From: Annona cherimola
Lineage: Eukaryota > Streptophyta > Magnoliopsida > Magnoliales > Annonaceae
DNA: 64,000 nucleotides
Assembly: GCA_030490835.1 (NCBI GenBank)
Contig: CM059973.1
Span: 51,216,008 to 51,280,007, forward strand
Direction of reading: 5' to 3'
A model generated the notes under the pieces. That model was not told where the DNA came from. It saw only the letters and a program-made list of their open reading frames with translations, and did not search any database. The translations under genes were made by a program, and so were the position numbers. Of the stretch, positions 25,901 through 38,603 are shown piece by piece. Numbering within the stretch: position 1 is the first letter of the stretch; every line of letters begins with the position of its first letter.

Positions 25901-28569
25901 TGATTTCTTTCCAAACTTTTTTTGGATATTAAGTAGGGTAAAACCATGCTTAGATAATGCCTAAGCATGAGAAAATAAGTAAAGTTATAATGCTTAATTG
26001 GAATTATGCCAAAACATCAAAGATTTTGAGCGAAAAATAGAGCATTCGGGAAGATAACATATGATATGTGTAAATAATGCTCCAAAAATGATAAACGATG
26101 ATTTGGGATGTATGATTATGATAAATATGATATTGGGATGATGATATATTAATTTCATGATTTTTAGAATTAAGGATTATGCTTAAGTGAATTTATGTTG
26201 ATTTTTAGTATATGCAGAAAGTGATTTTTTTAGCCAAATAAATGATGATAAATTTCAAGATTTATGAATTTTCCATGATATACTAAGCATAAACTATGTC
26301 ATGGTATTTTTTATTTTTGGAAAAAATATCAATTTTGGGAACCCATGAACAGTAACCACGTCTCTGTGAACAATAACTGCTACAGTGAACAGCGTGATTT
26401 TGGAAAAAAATTGAGATTTATTTTTATATTTTATGAGGATATATGGATTTAATTTTTAATGAATTTATAGATAAAAATTCATATAAGGAGATAATGACCA
26501 AGTATATTTATATGATTAACCTCTATAAAAATAAGGTAATGGATGATTATAAAGCATGTATGGGAAGTAAACTAAGACATAGAATGATATAGATAAAATA
26601 TCATTTTTCCATGTATAGGAAAAGAAAAGGAAAAGGAGGAAGACACGGACTGAGAAGGTAAGCAAGCTGTATGCTTTCTAAAATGTTGTTAAATGATTGC
26701 AAATTATTTGCTCACATGTTTTATGAATTATATTTAAGGATGGTCATTCCTATACTGCTTTACATGAAATGATTGCTAACTTCTTGTTAAATTATTTTCT
26801 AAATGATTTATCAAGTTTTATGGAGCATGTCATGCCAGCATATGTATGTATGAACATGGTGTACAAGGAAGAGACTTTGGTGGAAGTAGTAAGCAGATTA
26901 GAGGATCCCCCTTCACTATTGCCGAGTCACAAGGGCTGTGTGCCGGCGGCGTCCTCCCAGAGGTTGGAGGCACAAGGAAAGTCATGAATGAATGAATGCA
27001 TTGCATTCTCATGAAATGCAAGAAAAGGTTTACATGATGTTTTATCTCAAAAAGGGATGGTGCAAATAATTCTCTACATAAGAATGAAAAATACCTGATG
27101 TAAGAGGTATATAATGTCAGGGAAATCAAAAGTCATGCATGTAGGAACCATGTAGGCGTCAAGAGGAAGAGAGGTTCCCCTTGATGAGGCCAAGTCGAAG
27201 ACAGCCGGCGTATTGGACCATGCTATATGAGATGTTCCCTGGGCTAGCGTACTTGCACACGAAGGTTTATGTCAGGAATGGAAGTGAAGCATTTGCACAT
27301 CCAATGTTTATGAAATAATTTTTATGAAAAAGTTTCTGTCTCATTGGTAATTGATCACTTGGTAAGTGTCTCCTACCAAATGGGGATAAATGCATTTGAA
27401 TGAAAGGAAAATGTTTACTTGCCAAAGAAAAAGGCTTGCTTACTGAGTATTATTACTCATATGTGTTTTCAAAATGACAAACAGGCTATGGAGCTGACTT
27501 ATAAAGGATGCCAGGTAGAAATAACCTGAAAATTTAATTGCAGTTCTATGTATGTGTCCAAAGGGACAAATGTATGATAATCATGTTAAAAATATGTTTT
27601 ATGGATATTACAAACATAATTGTACTTATGTGAATTATCTCAATAAAAAGAAGATATGAATGGTTTTATGACGACATGGATGAGTCTATTATGAATAAAG
27701 TGTATGCTTATGTGATGAAAGAAAAAGAAAGAAATGAAAAAAAATTTGGACGAGATCCAATTAAGAACCCGCCGTGTGATCAAGGCAACAATCCTGAGTC
27801 ACATTTACCAATCGATAAGATCCCGGAGTAAGGCTTGTAGGCTCCCTGGTTTGGGGCGCCATAATAAGAAAAAGGGAATTTTACCCTTTTCACAACGTAT
27901 TGTTTGTAAATAAGTCTTGAGTTATTTCTACAATAAGTTGTGATAAACAATTGTGTTTATGAAAGAAAAAGGAAATGGGAATTGATTTATGAAAAAGATT
28001 TGTTTTACTAGGTCACGATAATTAAATAGTAAATGATGATTTGGACATAGTCCATATGTTTTGAAATGATATTCGAAAAGTTTTGATTTCCTTTAGATAA
28101 GGAAATCTATGTTGAAAATATCTTGAAAAATATTTATACGAATGTTGTTAAATGGAATTTAAGGATGACCAACCCCATCAGTTAATTTTCTTAAAATGGT
28201 TTGATTTTGGGTTGCTAAAGCAGCATACAAAAGACCATGCATGACTCCTTTATTTAAAAATGACAAAATTGATATGTGGACAAAAAATTGATTTTAGGGT
28301 GGTTGAGAAGGGGTAGCATAATTGCATAACTTTTGTGAGCAAAAGGCTCCGAAATGGAAACCTAGAAAATGTTAGAAAATATATAGTTTAATTTTGAAAA
28401 TTCAAAGGTTTTGAAATTTTTATAAGGATTTTAAGATGTATTGTTTCTCAAACATTTCAAATATTTATCAAAATATTTTACTCAAAAAGTTTCCAAAAGA
28501 ATTTAAAGAAGGTCATCCTAAAATTAGACTTCAAATGACAACTTGTTTAAAGTGGGTGCGCTCGCTTTA

Positions 28570-28752
28570 CAAGTTGACACGGACTGCGGTCTGTGACGTG
28601 CTTTTTCAAAATGATTTATTTTAAAAAGACACAGACTTCGGTCTGTGATGTTTTTAAGTTATGGATGCAGACTGAGGTCTGTGATCCCGATTTTAAAGGA
28701 TACGGGCTGCGGTCTGTAATACTTTAAACCAAATAGACTGCGGTCCATCATA
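28570..28752 (+). repeat. ACTGCGGTCTGTGA repeats, second copy
   Basis: Same arrangement as 25080-25268, with individual units mutated, for example GACTGAGGTC. It is preceded by the same AGTGGGTGCGCTCGCTTTAC phrase. It is part of the LTR transcript, not a gene. Confidence 0.75.
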
Positions 28753-29244
28753 ATGATGTATGGTGCACCAGTACAAGGAGCAGGCCGGTTGTAGAGCACG
28801 GTTGGGATGACCGCTGCCCACTCTACATATGACCAAGTCGTTAAGGGATGACATGAGTGCCAGCGACGCCCTCCCTGAGATGAGAGCAGGATAAAGGAAC
28901 AGCCGCCTAGCTAGCGTGCTGTTAAGGATTCTCTTCCAAAAGGTAGCATGATCATTTGCTAAATGTCACTACTGGATGGGGAGAAATGCACTTGGATACG
29001 TTTTGCTTTTCAAAAGTCCAAAGTTTGGGATATAAAAGCATTTATATGAAAAGTTATCCTAAATTGGATTTTTATGAGCCATTATGTATAAGTTACCCTA
29101 AAAGCAGGGTTTTTTACACGAAATGTGTAAATATTAACAATAAAAAGAAATGGTTTTTATGCAAAAGTTTTCATGAAAAGGATTTATGACTTGTTGCTAC
29201 AAACAAACCCCAAGATGGGGATTATGAACAAGGGTTATGTTAGA

Positions 29245-29690
29245 AAATGTTTTGGACATAAGAATGTCCATTTCCAAAAGGTTTATGTAGGAAAAATAGT
29301 TGGACATGAGAATGTCCATTTCCTAAACGGATTTATGTTGGAACATGTGTGGACATAAAAATGTCCGTTTCTAAAAGAGTTTAAGGGATAAAAGTGTTCG
29401 TGGACATATGAATGTCCATTGCCAAAAGGGCTTACGTGAAATGTATTTTGGACATAAAAATGTCCATTAGCAAAGTGTTTATGTGAAAAATGTTTCGGGA
29501 CGTATAAACGTCCATTTCCAACAAGGTTTACGTTGAAAAATATTTTTAGGACGTATGAACATCCAGTGCCAAAATGATTTATGTGGAAAAATGTCTTTTC
29601 GTGGACATGAGAATGTCCATTGCCAAATATGGTTTATGTCAAGATATTTTGGGACATAAAATGTCCCCTTGCCAAAATGATTTATGAGAA
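29245..29690 (+). repeat. Minisatellite of GGACAT...ATGTCC hairpins
   Basis: Eight or so units of about 60-70 bp each carry GGACAT-n4-ATGTCC or a near variant followed by CCAAAAGGTTTATGT-like sequence. The arms are perfect inverted repeats and many changes between units keep pairing, for example GGACGTATAAACGTCC near 29500. The array is not obvious in the solo B LTR. Confidence 0.75.
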
Positions 29691-30251
29691 AAATATTTTA
29701 AGAAATGATTTTCAAGGAAGTCTTGCCCTAAAAGATAAAATGCTTGCTTACTGAGTTGTCACTCACGTTTAGTTTACCCAAACCTTAGACAGGTACCGGG
29801 AAACTCAAGGAGATGCAAATCTAATCAATGAAATAAGGCACGAGATGATGGCCAGGTAGGCTACAAGGAATGAAAAAGCATGAATATGCTAAGGTATGCT
29901 AATGTGTATCTGAACGAAATTAGAATTTTAAGTTCTATATGATTCAATGATTGAATGTATGGATGTATGAATGTAAAATATGATGATTTAGTCAAGGAAA
30001 CTTTCATTGTAGAAAAAGCAAGATGAGATGCTATAAAATAAAATTTGGAATTTTATTACAAGTGTATCGTCACTTGTTTGATGAATGATGTGAAATGTAA
30101 AGATATAAACGATGATGAACGAAAAAAAATTTTGGACGAGTTCCAATTAAAATCCCGCCGCGTGATCAAGGCAACAATCCTGATTCACATTTACCAATCA
30201 ATAAGGTGTTGAGGTAAGGAATTGACGTCTCGGTTTGGGCGCCACGGAAGT

Positions 30252-30263
30252 TGGTATCAGAGC
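30252..30263 (+). other. Primer-binding site, initiator-Met tRNA type
   Basis: TGGTATCAGAGC is the classical complement of the 3' end of plant initiator methionine tRNA, used by many LTR retrotransposons to prime minus-strand DNA. It lies just after the LTR end, which fixes the preceding sequence as a 5' LTR and the element as plus-strand. Confidence 0.92.
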
Positions 30264-31837
30264 ATGGATTGGTAAATAAGCGTGGTAAGAAAAGATTTGA
30301 TATCACGAAGATGATATTTCAGCAAGAATTGATAGATAGATATAGGAGAAAAATGAAAAATGATGAAAGAGATAGATTGAAGATTATAAGATATATGCAA
30401 TATGTATTATCTTTTAATGTGTGTCATTATGATGCAATGATATGGCTAATTAAGGAAATATAGATATGAGGGAAAAATGATATGAGGATAATGAGATGAA
30501 GCAGGAGGTAGGAGAATTTAAGGAAAGACAAAGGATATAAGGGAATCAGAACAGATTACGGGTTATGGAACCCTACATAGAGACCCCCCATATCTAAGGC
30601 TTTACCATATCTCACATAAGATAGCACAGGACAGTACTATATGATATATATGTTTCAGTTGCAGAGCTATGGTGGATATATGGAAGGCACCAAGGCGTCA
30701 ACTTTCTAAGTGATTGTTGGTTTAGAATTTATGGTTATGATAAATTGACAGGTTATGTAGGTATAATCTGTATGTGTAAGGAAAAGCAACCTTACACCAT
30801 GAAAAGAGAAGATAGAAATGAGAAAGGTAGGAAAAAGGGAGTTTCTTTTGACTCCTAATGTTTGATGTTTGATGTAATGAAAATATGAATGCATTTAATT
30901 TTATTCAAGTGCTAAGTGTATATGAAAAAGGAAAGATCATTGATCTTTCTAGACTATATAATTGACTATGTATGATGATTCTATGATCAGAAATGATCAT
31001 ATTGACTATGTGTGATATGAATGAATATTATGATAAGAAAATGCTATTGACATAGTTTTATATGTTGCATTCTACAACATGCCTAACACCTTAGTTTTTG
31101 AACAAGGGAAAGACAATTGCTGATATGAGTCAATAGGAAAGAAGAAAAGCCAGTAGTAAATCTAAACGACCAGGACAAGTGAGTCCATGAGCTCGTTAAC
31201 AATGGGCAACTATAAACCCTAAGTCAAAGGATTGAAGGTGCTACCGCTACAGGTAATACCTCACAGGTAGAAAGAATAGATAACTGCGGTTATAAAAAGA
31301 AGCCGTGGGATAAGCCACCCGAGATTGGGTAGCCTAAATGATAGAAATAGTTCAAAATCTTTAGATTTTCCCCAATAGGACCAGACAAGAAGATAGGAAG
31401 GAAACAGGCCGATGTAGGCTGCACTTCCTATAAGAATAAATTATAAGGAGATAGAAACATAAAAGGCCCAACAGGACCAAATAGAAGAAGGTGAAAGAGA
31501 CAGACCGGTACAGCTAATAAATTTTTACCTAGTACCCAAACTTTTAAAGAGTTGATAATAGTAAGATAGAAACGAATGGAAAGGTTATTAATACTTTTTT
31601 AGCTTAGTATCCACCTAAATTCACAGGTGAATTAGATTTTATTCAAGCTGAGCGGTGGATGACTGAACCCAAGAACATGTTCAAGGTTTGAACATGTAGT
31701 CAAATGTAATATCCAAGCATTGATTGGCAATGCTTATAAGTAATAGGAAACCCTAAATAGCTATTATGCCATAATCAAATAAGGTAATCTGGAAAAATTG
31801 ATAAGAAATATTTTCCAACAGGACACCAGGATACAAT
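30264..31837 (+). pseudogene. Decayed leader and gag of the family B chromovirus
   Basis: No long frame survives. At 31611-31690 a short readable piece (PPKFTGELDF, then AERWMTE) matches the start of the chromovirus capsid region. Basic sequence near 31170-31200 (KRPGQ) may be the gag N-terminus. The rest is AT-rich with many stops. At 31837 the gag is cut by a minus-strand family A element; the left flank of that insertion is ACAAT. The remainder of gag and pol would lie beyond the window. Confidence 0.6.
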
Positions 31838-34175
31838 TGTGGCGCCCCGAACCGAGGTGCCTAGAAGCCTTACTCCGGGATCATTTTGATTGGTAAACGT
31901 GACTCAGGATTGTTGCCCTGATCACACGGTAGGATTTATATATATATATATATATCATCAATACATGGAAAATTTTCCTCATTCATCCAGCATGAAATAT
32001 ATTTCTCATATCACAGTTATAACCCAAAACTGTTTCATAAACATTTTCATTAGAATAAAATATTCATTTCCATCTCAAAAAATTTCATAATTGTCTTTAC
32101 ATAAAATTTACATATACAACATTTATATCAAAACTATATAACATTTTGCATGCTGCCTTCATCATTCCCTGTCTATAGTTGAAAAAGCATGGGTGAGTAA
32201 TAATACTCAGTAAGCAAGCCATACCTAATTTTTCAATCATTTTTATGCATTTCATAAAATGCAAATGCAATGCATACATAGCATTCATGACATTCCTTTA
32301 TATGCGACTCTATCTAGGCGCCCATCCCATACATGCTCCCATCTCAGGAAGGTCGCCGCCGGCCTGGGCCTATATAAGCGACTTGGCGATAGTGAGGGGA
32401 ACATTCGGTCCACTTACTACCTCAACTAAAGCCTATTCCTCATGCACATGCTCATTCACATACACAAGTCGACATGATATTTGTAAATCATAAATAATTT
32501 CATAAAAAGCGTTTAATAAAACAATTTAACAAAACGAACTTTAGTTCATGTAAAGCAGTTATAGGTATGGCCAACCTTAAATAAATTTCATAAAGCAATT
32601 TACAAACAATTTCAATCATTTTGGAAATAATTTGCAAAAGATATAACTTGCTTACCTCCTCAGTTGGTGTCCTCGATTTTCTCTTTTCCTTTTCTTATTC
32701 AAGGAATAAGGATATTTCATTTTTTCCATTCAAGCTGCTTCCCATGCACGCTTTATAATATTTGGGCATTATCTCTTTATACGGATATTTTATCCATAAA
32801 TTCTTCAAAAATTTCATCCTTAAATTTAAATATTAATCTCAAATTTTCTCCAAAATCACGCTGTTTACTGTAGGAGACTACTGTATCAGATTACTGTAGC
32901 ACATTACTGTTCATCCGAGATTACTGTTCACATAGACGTTGTTACTGTTCATGAGTTCCAAAAATTGACATTTTTTTCAAAAATAAAAAATACCATGACA
33001 TAGCTTATGCTTAGTATATCATGGAAAATTTCATACATTTTGAATTTATCATCATTTACTTGGCGAAAAAAATCACTTTCTCCATATACTAAAAATCAAC
33101 ATAAATTCACTTAAGCATAATCCTTAATTCTAAAAATTATGAAATTAATATATCATCATTCCAACATCATATTTATCATAATCATACATCCCAAATCATA
33201 ATCTATCAATTTTGGAGCATTATTTTCACATATCACATGCTATCTTTCCGAATACCCTATCTTCGCTCCAAATTTTTAATGTTTTGGCATAATTTCATTT
33301 AAGCATTATATCTATACTTATTTTCTCATGTTTAGGCATTATCTAAGCATGTTTTTACCCTACTTAACATCCAAAAAAAATTTAGAATTTACCCCCTATC
33401 TTTGAGGCATTTAATTATAAATTGGTATTTCTTTTTAATTTTGAAAAATGCTATGAGCCATGTGCTGCCCACCCTAGGCCTGCTCTAGCCCCCCTATGCA
33501 GCCCTATTTTTTTATTTTTAAAATTAATTAAATTAGGCTAAATTAATCTGAGTCATTGATTAAAGATGTGATGATTAATGACCATTGATCTTGGTAAAGC
33601 CTCCAACTGCCCCCTGGTCACGTCCCCTGCTGCAGCAACCATTTCATTTAATTTTTTATTTTTTTATTATTTATTTTATTTAAAAAGTCAAAGTAGAATT
33701 TATTAAAAGTTAGCTACTTTTTTTTATCTTGTTTTGACATTCCATCTTGACCTTTGATTTGTGATTTTCATCACATCTTAACCTATCCATCATGTCCATC
33801 ATGAATTTTTAACCATTCATAAAAAATTTCATTGAATTCCGAGGCCCGGATTGAAATTTATGAATTTTTTTCTATTTTTCCATAAAAATCCAAATTTGGA
33901 TTAAAATATCCAAAAGAATTGCTATTTCGTCCTGTAGTGATTAAATCTCTATTTTGTCTTTTTGTGTTTAGGCTAATCCAAGTGATTAACTCTTAATAAC
34001 GTGTCTTAATCCCCGGTTACTATTCACAGGGGTTAAATTCCTAATTGCATTATTTCAATCTCCAATACGCATATCCACCAATATAATTCATGAATTTTCA
34101 TTTATCATAAAAATAAAAACAAAAGAATCAAGGGTTACAATGTCGAAATGGCGCGTATATTGTCAGAGTTTCACA
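31838..34175 (-). mobile_element. 3' LTR of a minus-strand family A chromovirus
   Basis: On the minus strand it starts TGTGAAACTCTGAC right after a polypurine tract and ends GGCGCCACA. It matches 49650-52168 in order. Compared with that copy it lacks roughly 170 bases (equivalent of about 50480-50660) that carry the TATA box and leader; the junction is near 33380-33400. The splice-donor-like motif is near 32655 and the GC island near 32310-32440. No genes lie within it. Confidence 0.9.
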
Positions 34176-34190
34176 ATCCTCCCCCCCTTA
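34176..34190 (-). other. Polypurine tract of the family A element
   Basis: The minus strand reads TAAGGGGGGGAGGAT directly before the LTR start, almost identical to 3963-3977 of family C. It is the plus-strand primer of reverse transcription. Confidence 0.9.
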
Positions 34191-34210
34191 CAATTGGTTT
34201 CGCCCGAAAC

Positions 34211-34706
34211 CTATCTTTTCTTGAACAATTGAGAAAATTTTCTTTCGATCTCTTCTCGTAGCTCCCATGTGGCTTCGGATTCTGAATATCGATTCCATTG
34301 AACCATTACATACTCGATCTCTCTGTTCCGAAGCTTCTTGATCTTGAAATTCAATATCTTGATCGGTTTTTCCTCATAGTTCAAGTGTTCTTAGATCGGC
34401 AAATTCTCCGCTATCAACACATGGGTATGGTCGGAAACATATTTCCTTAGCATGGAGATGTGAAACACATTGTGGATGACACTTAGGACTGGAGGCAGGG
34501 CTATTCTGTAGGCTAAATTGCCTATCTTTTCCAAAACTACAAAGGGCCCGACATATCTTAGGTTTAGTTTTCCCCTCTTTCCAAACTGGGTAACTCCTTT
34601 GAATGGCATTACTTTGACAAATATGTGATCCCCAACTTAGATATTCAAATCCCTTCTTTTGCAATCGGTATAACTCTTTTGCCTGCTCTAGGCTGTGAGT
34701 ATACAC
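34211..34706 (-). pseudogene. Integrase C-terminus with GPF/Y motif and chromodomain, family A
   Basis: A GKLNLRYVGPF segment (GPF/Y motif) lies near 34560-34520, then a linker and HNVFHISMLRKYV. After a frame change the chromodomain runs to a TAG at 34211: EIEYVMVQWNRY then EATWELREE. The chromodomain frame is intact over about 55 codons; the shift near 34385 separates it from the rest. The type of chromodomain and the long LTRs suggest the Tekay/Del branch; that placement is by motif memory only. Confidence 0.85.
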
Positions 34707-35509
34707 TGGTGAATCACTTGAACTTTTTCTGTCATTCTTTTTGAGTGGTCTGGAGCCAACTTTCTTTCTCCTACTTCATCCCAGTTTAGAGGAGTTCTGC
34801 ATTTCCGTCCATATAAAGCTTCAAATGGGGCCATTTGAATACTTGTTTGATAACTATTATTATAAGCGAACTCTACCATAGCCAAATATTCATCCCACGA
34901 TCCTCCAAATTCTACTGTGCACATCCTCAGCATATCCTTAACTATTTGATTTACCCTTTCTGTCTACCCATCAGTTTGAGGATGAAATGTTGTACTGAAT
35001 TTCAGTTGTGTACCTCAGGTTTGATGTAAACTTTTTCAAAATTGAGATGTAAAACTGGAATCTCGATCGGAAACTATTGACTTAGGTACTCCATGCAGTC
35101 TCACTATCTCCTTATAATAAATCTTAGCCAATCGCTCAGCAGTAAAATTTTTCTTGATGGCTAGGAAATGAGCTACCTTTGATAATCTATCAACTATTAC
35201 CCATATAGCATCATTTCCATTCTGGGTTCTTGGCAACCCTTCAATAAAATCCATGGTAATGTCATCCCATTTCCATTCTGGGATTTCTAACGATTGTAAT
35301 TTTCCTGGGGTCCTTTGGTGATCAGCCTTAACCCTTTGACATGTTAAGAACTTAGCCACATATTCAGCAATATCTCTCTTCATATTATTCCACCAATACA
35401 TCTTTTTGATGTCTTGATACATCTTGGTGCTACCTAGATGCATCGAAAATGGAGAGAAATGTGCTTCTTTCAATATTTGCTCTTTATTTTTTCTTGATTG
35501 GGTATGCAT
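34688..35509 (-). pseudogene. Integrase zinc-binding and catalytic core, family A
   Basis: The zinc region near 35440-35340 keeps the second cysteine (LTCQRVK), but the usual first cysteine is Phe (AKFLTC). The core has MDFIEGLP and VSDRDSSF carrying the first two catalytic acids. The third, Glu in TERVNQ, follows a TAG codon at about 34964 where Gln would be expected. Further frame breaks occur near 35036. The protein would have joined element cDNA to host DNA; this copy cannot. Confidence 0.88.
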
Positions 35510-36412
35510 AGGCGACCCCTATATTTGTACATCCCATGTTCATCTTGTATATATTCAGTGGGATTTTTCTTGATCATTTTCTCCACATAACTCTTTAAAT
35601 CCCCATTTTCTTGTTGAGCCTTTTTAATTTGCTCAAATAGATTTTACTAGATTTGTAATTGAGACAATCTAACTTGTACCCTAGGTGGGCTTAAAATTAA
35701 TTCTAGTTGTCTCAATTCTTGTAGCAACCCTTCTTCCTTTGTGATGAGATGTGCTAAGCTAATATTTCTACTTAACGCATCAGATACTACATTAGCTTTG
35801 CCTGGATGATATAAAATGTCGAGGTCATAATCCTTGAGTAACTCGAGTCATCTTCTCTGCCTCATATTTAACTCCTTTTGAGTAAAAATGTACTTGATGC
35901 TTTTATGATCGGTATAGACCTCACATTTAACTCCATATAAATAATGTCTCTAAATTTTTAAGGCAAAGACTACTGCTGCCAATTCTAAATCATGGGTTGG
36001 ATAGTTTACCTCATTTGGCTTAAGTTGCCTGGATGTGTATGATATAACTTTTCCATTTTGCATCAGTACACATCCTAATCCTTTCTTTGAGGCATCACTA
36101 TAGATCACAAATCCTTCCTTCTCCGTAGGTAGTGTTAGAATTGGCACTTTTACCAGTCTTTTCTTTTAATTCTTGGAAGCTATTCTCACATTCCTGTGTC
36201 CATTCATACCCAACTCCTTTCCTTGTCAGCTTTGTGAGTGGAGCTGATAATTGTGAGAATACTTCCACAAATCTCCTGCAGTAGCCGGCTGGCCCTAGGA
36301 AACTTCTTATTTCCGTGATATTTGTTGGTTGTGGCCATTTTGTTATTGTCTCAATCTTTTGAGGATCTACTTGTACTCCCTTCTCGGATATAATGTGGCT
36401 GAGAAAGGCAAC
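35510..36412 (-). pseudogene. RNase H region, family A
   Basis: The open part at 35950-36147 reads [18 protein letters not shown] and [13 protein letters not shown], the first acidic and the Glu motifs of the gypsy RNase H. Upstream, 36150-36412 holds the RT-RNase H connection ([19 protein letters not shown]) in broken frame. Downstream, 35510-35940 is the decayed tail and linker to integrase. The domain would degrade the RNA strand during reverse transcription. Confidence 0.82.
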
Positions 36413-37207
36413 CTATTTCAACCAAAATTCACATTTCTTAAATTTAGCATATAATTTCTTCCTTCGGAGAATTTCCAATACTATCCTCAAATGTTTCTCA
36501 TGCTCTTCTTCTGTCTTTGAATAAATCAATATATCATCAATGAAGACCACCACAAATTGATCCAAAAATTCTCGAAAAATTCTGTTCATCATATCCATAA
36601 ATACAGCTGGGGCATTCGTTAGTCCAAATGGCATGACTAAGAATTCATAATGCCCATATCTTGTTCTGAATGCTATTTTATGGATGTCCTTTGGACATAT
36701 CCTCAACTGGTGGTAACCTAACTGTAAATCAATTTTTGAAAATGTTGAAGCTCCTTTCAACTGATCAAAAAGATCATCTATTCTTGGGAGTGGGTACTTA
36801 TTTTTTACTGTTACTTTGTTCAATTCTCTGAAATTAATACAGAGTCTTAAACTCTCATCCTTTTTCCTTATAAATAATACTAGAGCTCCCCAAGGTGATG
36901 CGCTGGGTCTAATAAACCCTTTATCTAGTAAATCTTGGATTTGTACTTTCAACTCAGCCAATTCGGCTGGTGCCATCCTATATGGGGCCTTAGAGATTGG
37001 GGCTGTTCCTGGAATAATTTCTATTTCCACATCCATTTCTCTTTCTGGTGGTAAACTGCATAATTCTTTTGGAAAACTATCTGGGAATTCCTTTACCATT
37101 GGAATTTGATCCATAGGTACCTCATCTCCTTTTATTGTGTTTATAGAGACCAAATAGGCTATACATTGCTGGGGTAACAGCTCAACTGCTTTCATGGCTG
37201 ATACCAT
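36413..37207 (-). pseudogene. Reverse transcriptase, family A chromovirus
   Basis: An open 264-codon piece covers the RT palm and fingers: [41 protein letters not shown] (first catalytic Asp), [12 protein letters not shown] and FIDDILIYS (catalytic Asp pair in FIDD context). It ends in a stop where VAFLSH would follow. Catalytic residues are all present, making this the best preserved domain of the element. Frames change at both ends. Confidence 0.93.
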
Positions 37208-37209
37208 CT

Positions 37210-37878
37210 TTATTGTGTTTTCTGGCGTCTTATTTTACTGATCTCTATTTCATCTTTTGGTATTTCAAATTGAACCTTTTTATTTCTACAATCAATTGTC
37301 GCACCCCATTGACTTAGCCAATTCATCCCTAGTATGACATCAAACTCTGTCATTGGTAATAGGATGAGATCAGCTTCCAATATTTTTGTTCCTATCCTGA
37401 TAGGACATGCCTTGCAAATTTGATTTATACTTATCAATCTATATACTGGGGATTCTACATGTATAGTACTACTGGTTTCTTCTACTCGAAGTGCGTGTGT
37501 GATTACGAATTGATATGATATAAATGAATGCGTAGCTCCAGAATCAAATAAAGTTACTACAAAATTTTCTAAAATATAAATCATACCTGTAATCACTTTT
37601 TCCTCCATCTCTTGTGACTCCGTTCGGGTGAGGGCTTGGACACGCACTGGGTTGGCAGCAGTACTGGGTCGGCCTCCCCCGAGTTGGTGCTCCTTATGGC
37701 TTATTCGGACAGTTGGGTGAAATGTGTCCAACTTGACCACATTTGTAGCATTTCCCCGTTCCTTGTAGACATTCGCCTGAATGACGCTTGTGGCAAGTTC
37801 TGCAAGTCGGGGTGCTCTTTGTCTTGTAACCAATCTTCTTTTTCCTAGCGATTCTCCTTTTCCCTTTATTAGCCTCAC
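37210..37878 (-). pseudogene. Aspartic protease with gag zinc knuckle upstream, family A
   Basis: LFDSGATHSFIS (Asp at residue 112 of the open piece) is the retropepsin active site; DVILGMNWL follows. Near 37713-37757, in another reading frame, lies an intact CCHC knuckle, CYKCGQVGHISPNC, preceded by TCRTCHKRHSGEC. The open frame that covers this spot therefore contains shifts near 37700 and 37840. The protease would process the polyprotein; the knuckle binds element RNA. Confidence 0.88.
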
Positions 37879-38603
37879 CTTCCTTGGAGGCTGTAAAGAA
37901 TTGTTTTTGAGCTTGCCTAAGCTCCTAAGTCCTCATTGACTCCATCTCCAATGCCCTAGCTCTCTCAATGCTAGAGGCAAGTCCTTTATTAATAATGGGG
38001 CTAACTCCTCTCTCAGTTGGGGCCTTAGTCCCCTCTGGAACCTTTGTGTCTTATTCTCTGGCACATTGGCAATCCATGGTACATATCTTACCAAGGCGTT
38101 AAACTTTGTAGCAAATTCTGTAACTATCATCCTGCCTTAGTAGAGTTTCTCAAATTCTATCACCCTTTGGCTTTGTAGCCCTACAGGGAGATATTCTTTA
38201 TTGAATTCTTTCAAAATTTCATGCCACGTGACTTGCTCCAGATGTGGCATGGTGACCATCAGCATTTCTCACCATTCATAAGCATCTTTTACCAGTAGGT
38301 GGGTGGCGCACAACACTTTCTGCTGATCATTGCAGGGCGATATTCTGAATAATTTCTTTATTTCTGTGATCCACTGCCTACAATGAGGGGGTCCGGTTCC
38401 CTTGCAAATTTAGGCGGTCTCTGGGCAAGAAAGGCATTGATAGCCTTTCTGTCGGCCTCAAGGAGACTATCCTCCACTCCCTTTGACGTGTCGGGGTTGG
38501 CCGAGGGCCTTAGTCTTTCGTCGTCTCCTCTTAATGGCGGGACTTGCTGGTTTATCATTTCTTGTAATAACCCAGCAACCTGGGTTGTCCATTGCTGCAT
38601 AGT
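37879..38603 (-). pseudogene. Gag capsid region of family A, truncated by Tat insertion
   Basis: Readable pieces are QRPPKFAREPDPLIV, then in a shifted frame EWITEIKKLFRI and a capsid core ending YEW, followed by RMIVTEFATKFNALVRYVP. This is the order of a chromovirus capsid. Stops and at least one shift (near 38365) break it. At 38603 the sequence changes abruptly to the end of a Tat LTR; the 5-bp flank here is ATAGT. The N-terminus and the 5' LTR of this element should lie beyond the right end of the window. Confidence 0.85.

Larger units (their letters stand above)
20045..27863 (+). mobile_element. Solo family A LTR, itself split by a solo B LTR
   Basis: It starts TGTGAAACCCCGATC and ends GGGGCGCCATA, where other copies end GCGCCACA. 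It is flanked by a perfect 5-bp duplication ATAAG. The A sequence is 20045-21098 plus 25906-27863; between them lies a B LTR with its own duplication TGATT. Without the nested LTR and one duplication copy it is about 3.0 kb and parallels 49650-52168 block by block. No internal region is present, so it is a solo LTR produced by recombination between two LTRs. Confidence 0.9.
27869..30245 (+). mobile_element. 5' LTR of the family B chromovirus, second part
   Basis: It resumes exactly where the LTR stopped at 20044 (after the ATAAG duplication) and matches 24413-25900 of the solo copy. It then diverges by an extra block holding the GGACAT hairpin array (29245-29690). It ends GGGCGCCACG, six bases before the primer-binding site. 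No genes. Confidence 0.85.

Noticed and set aside
30251..30463. Frame starting in the primer-binding site
   Set aside because: Its start overlaps TGGTATCAGAGC, a priming site, and the product has no gag-like features.
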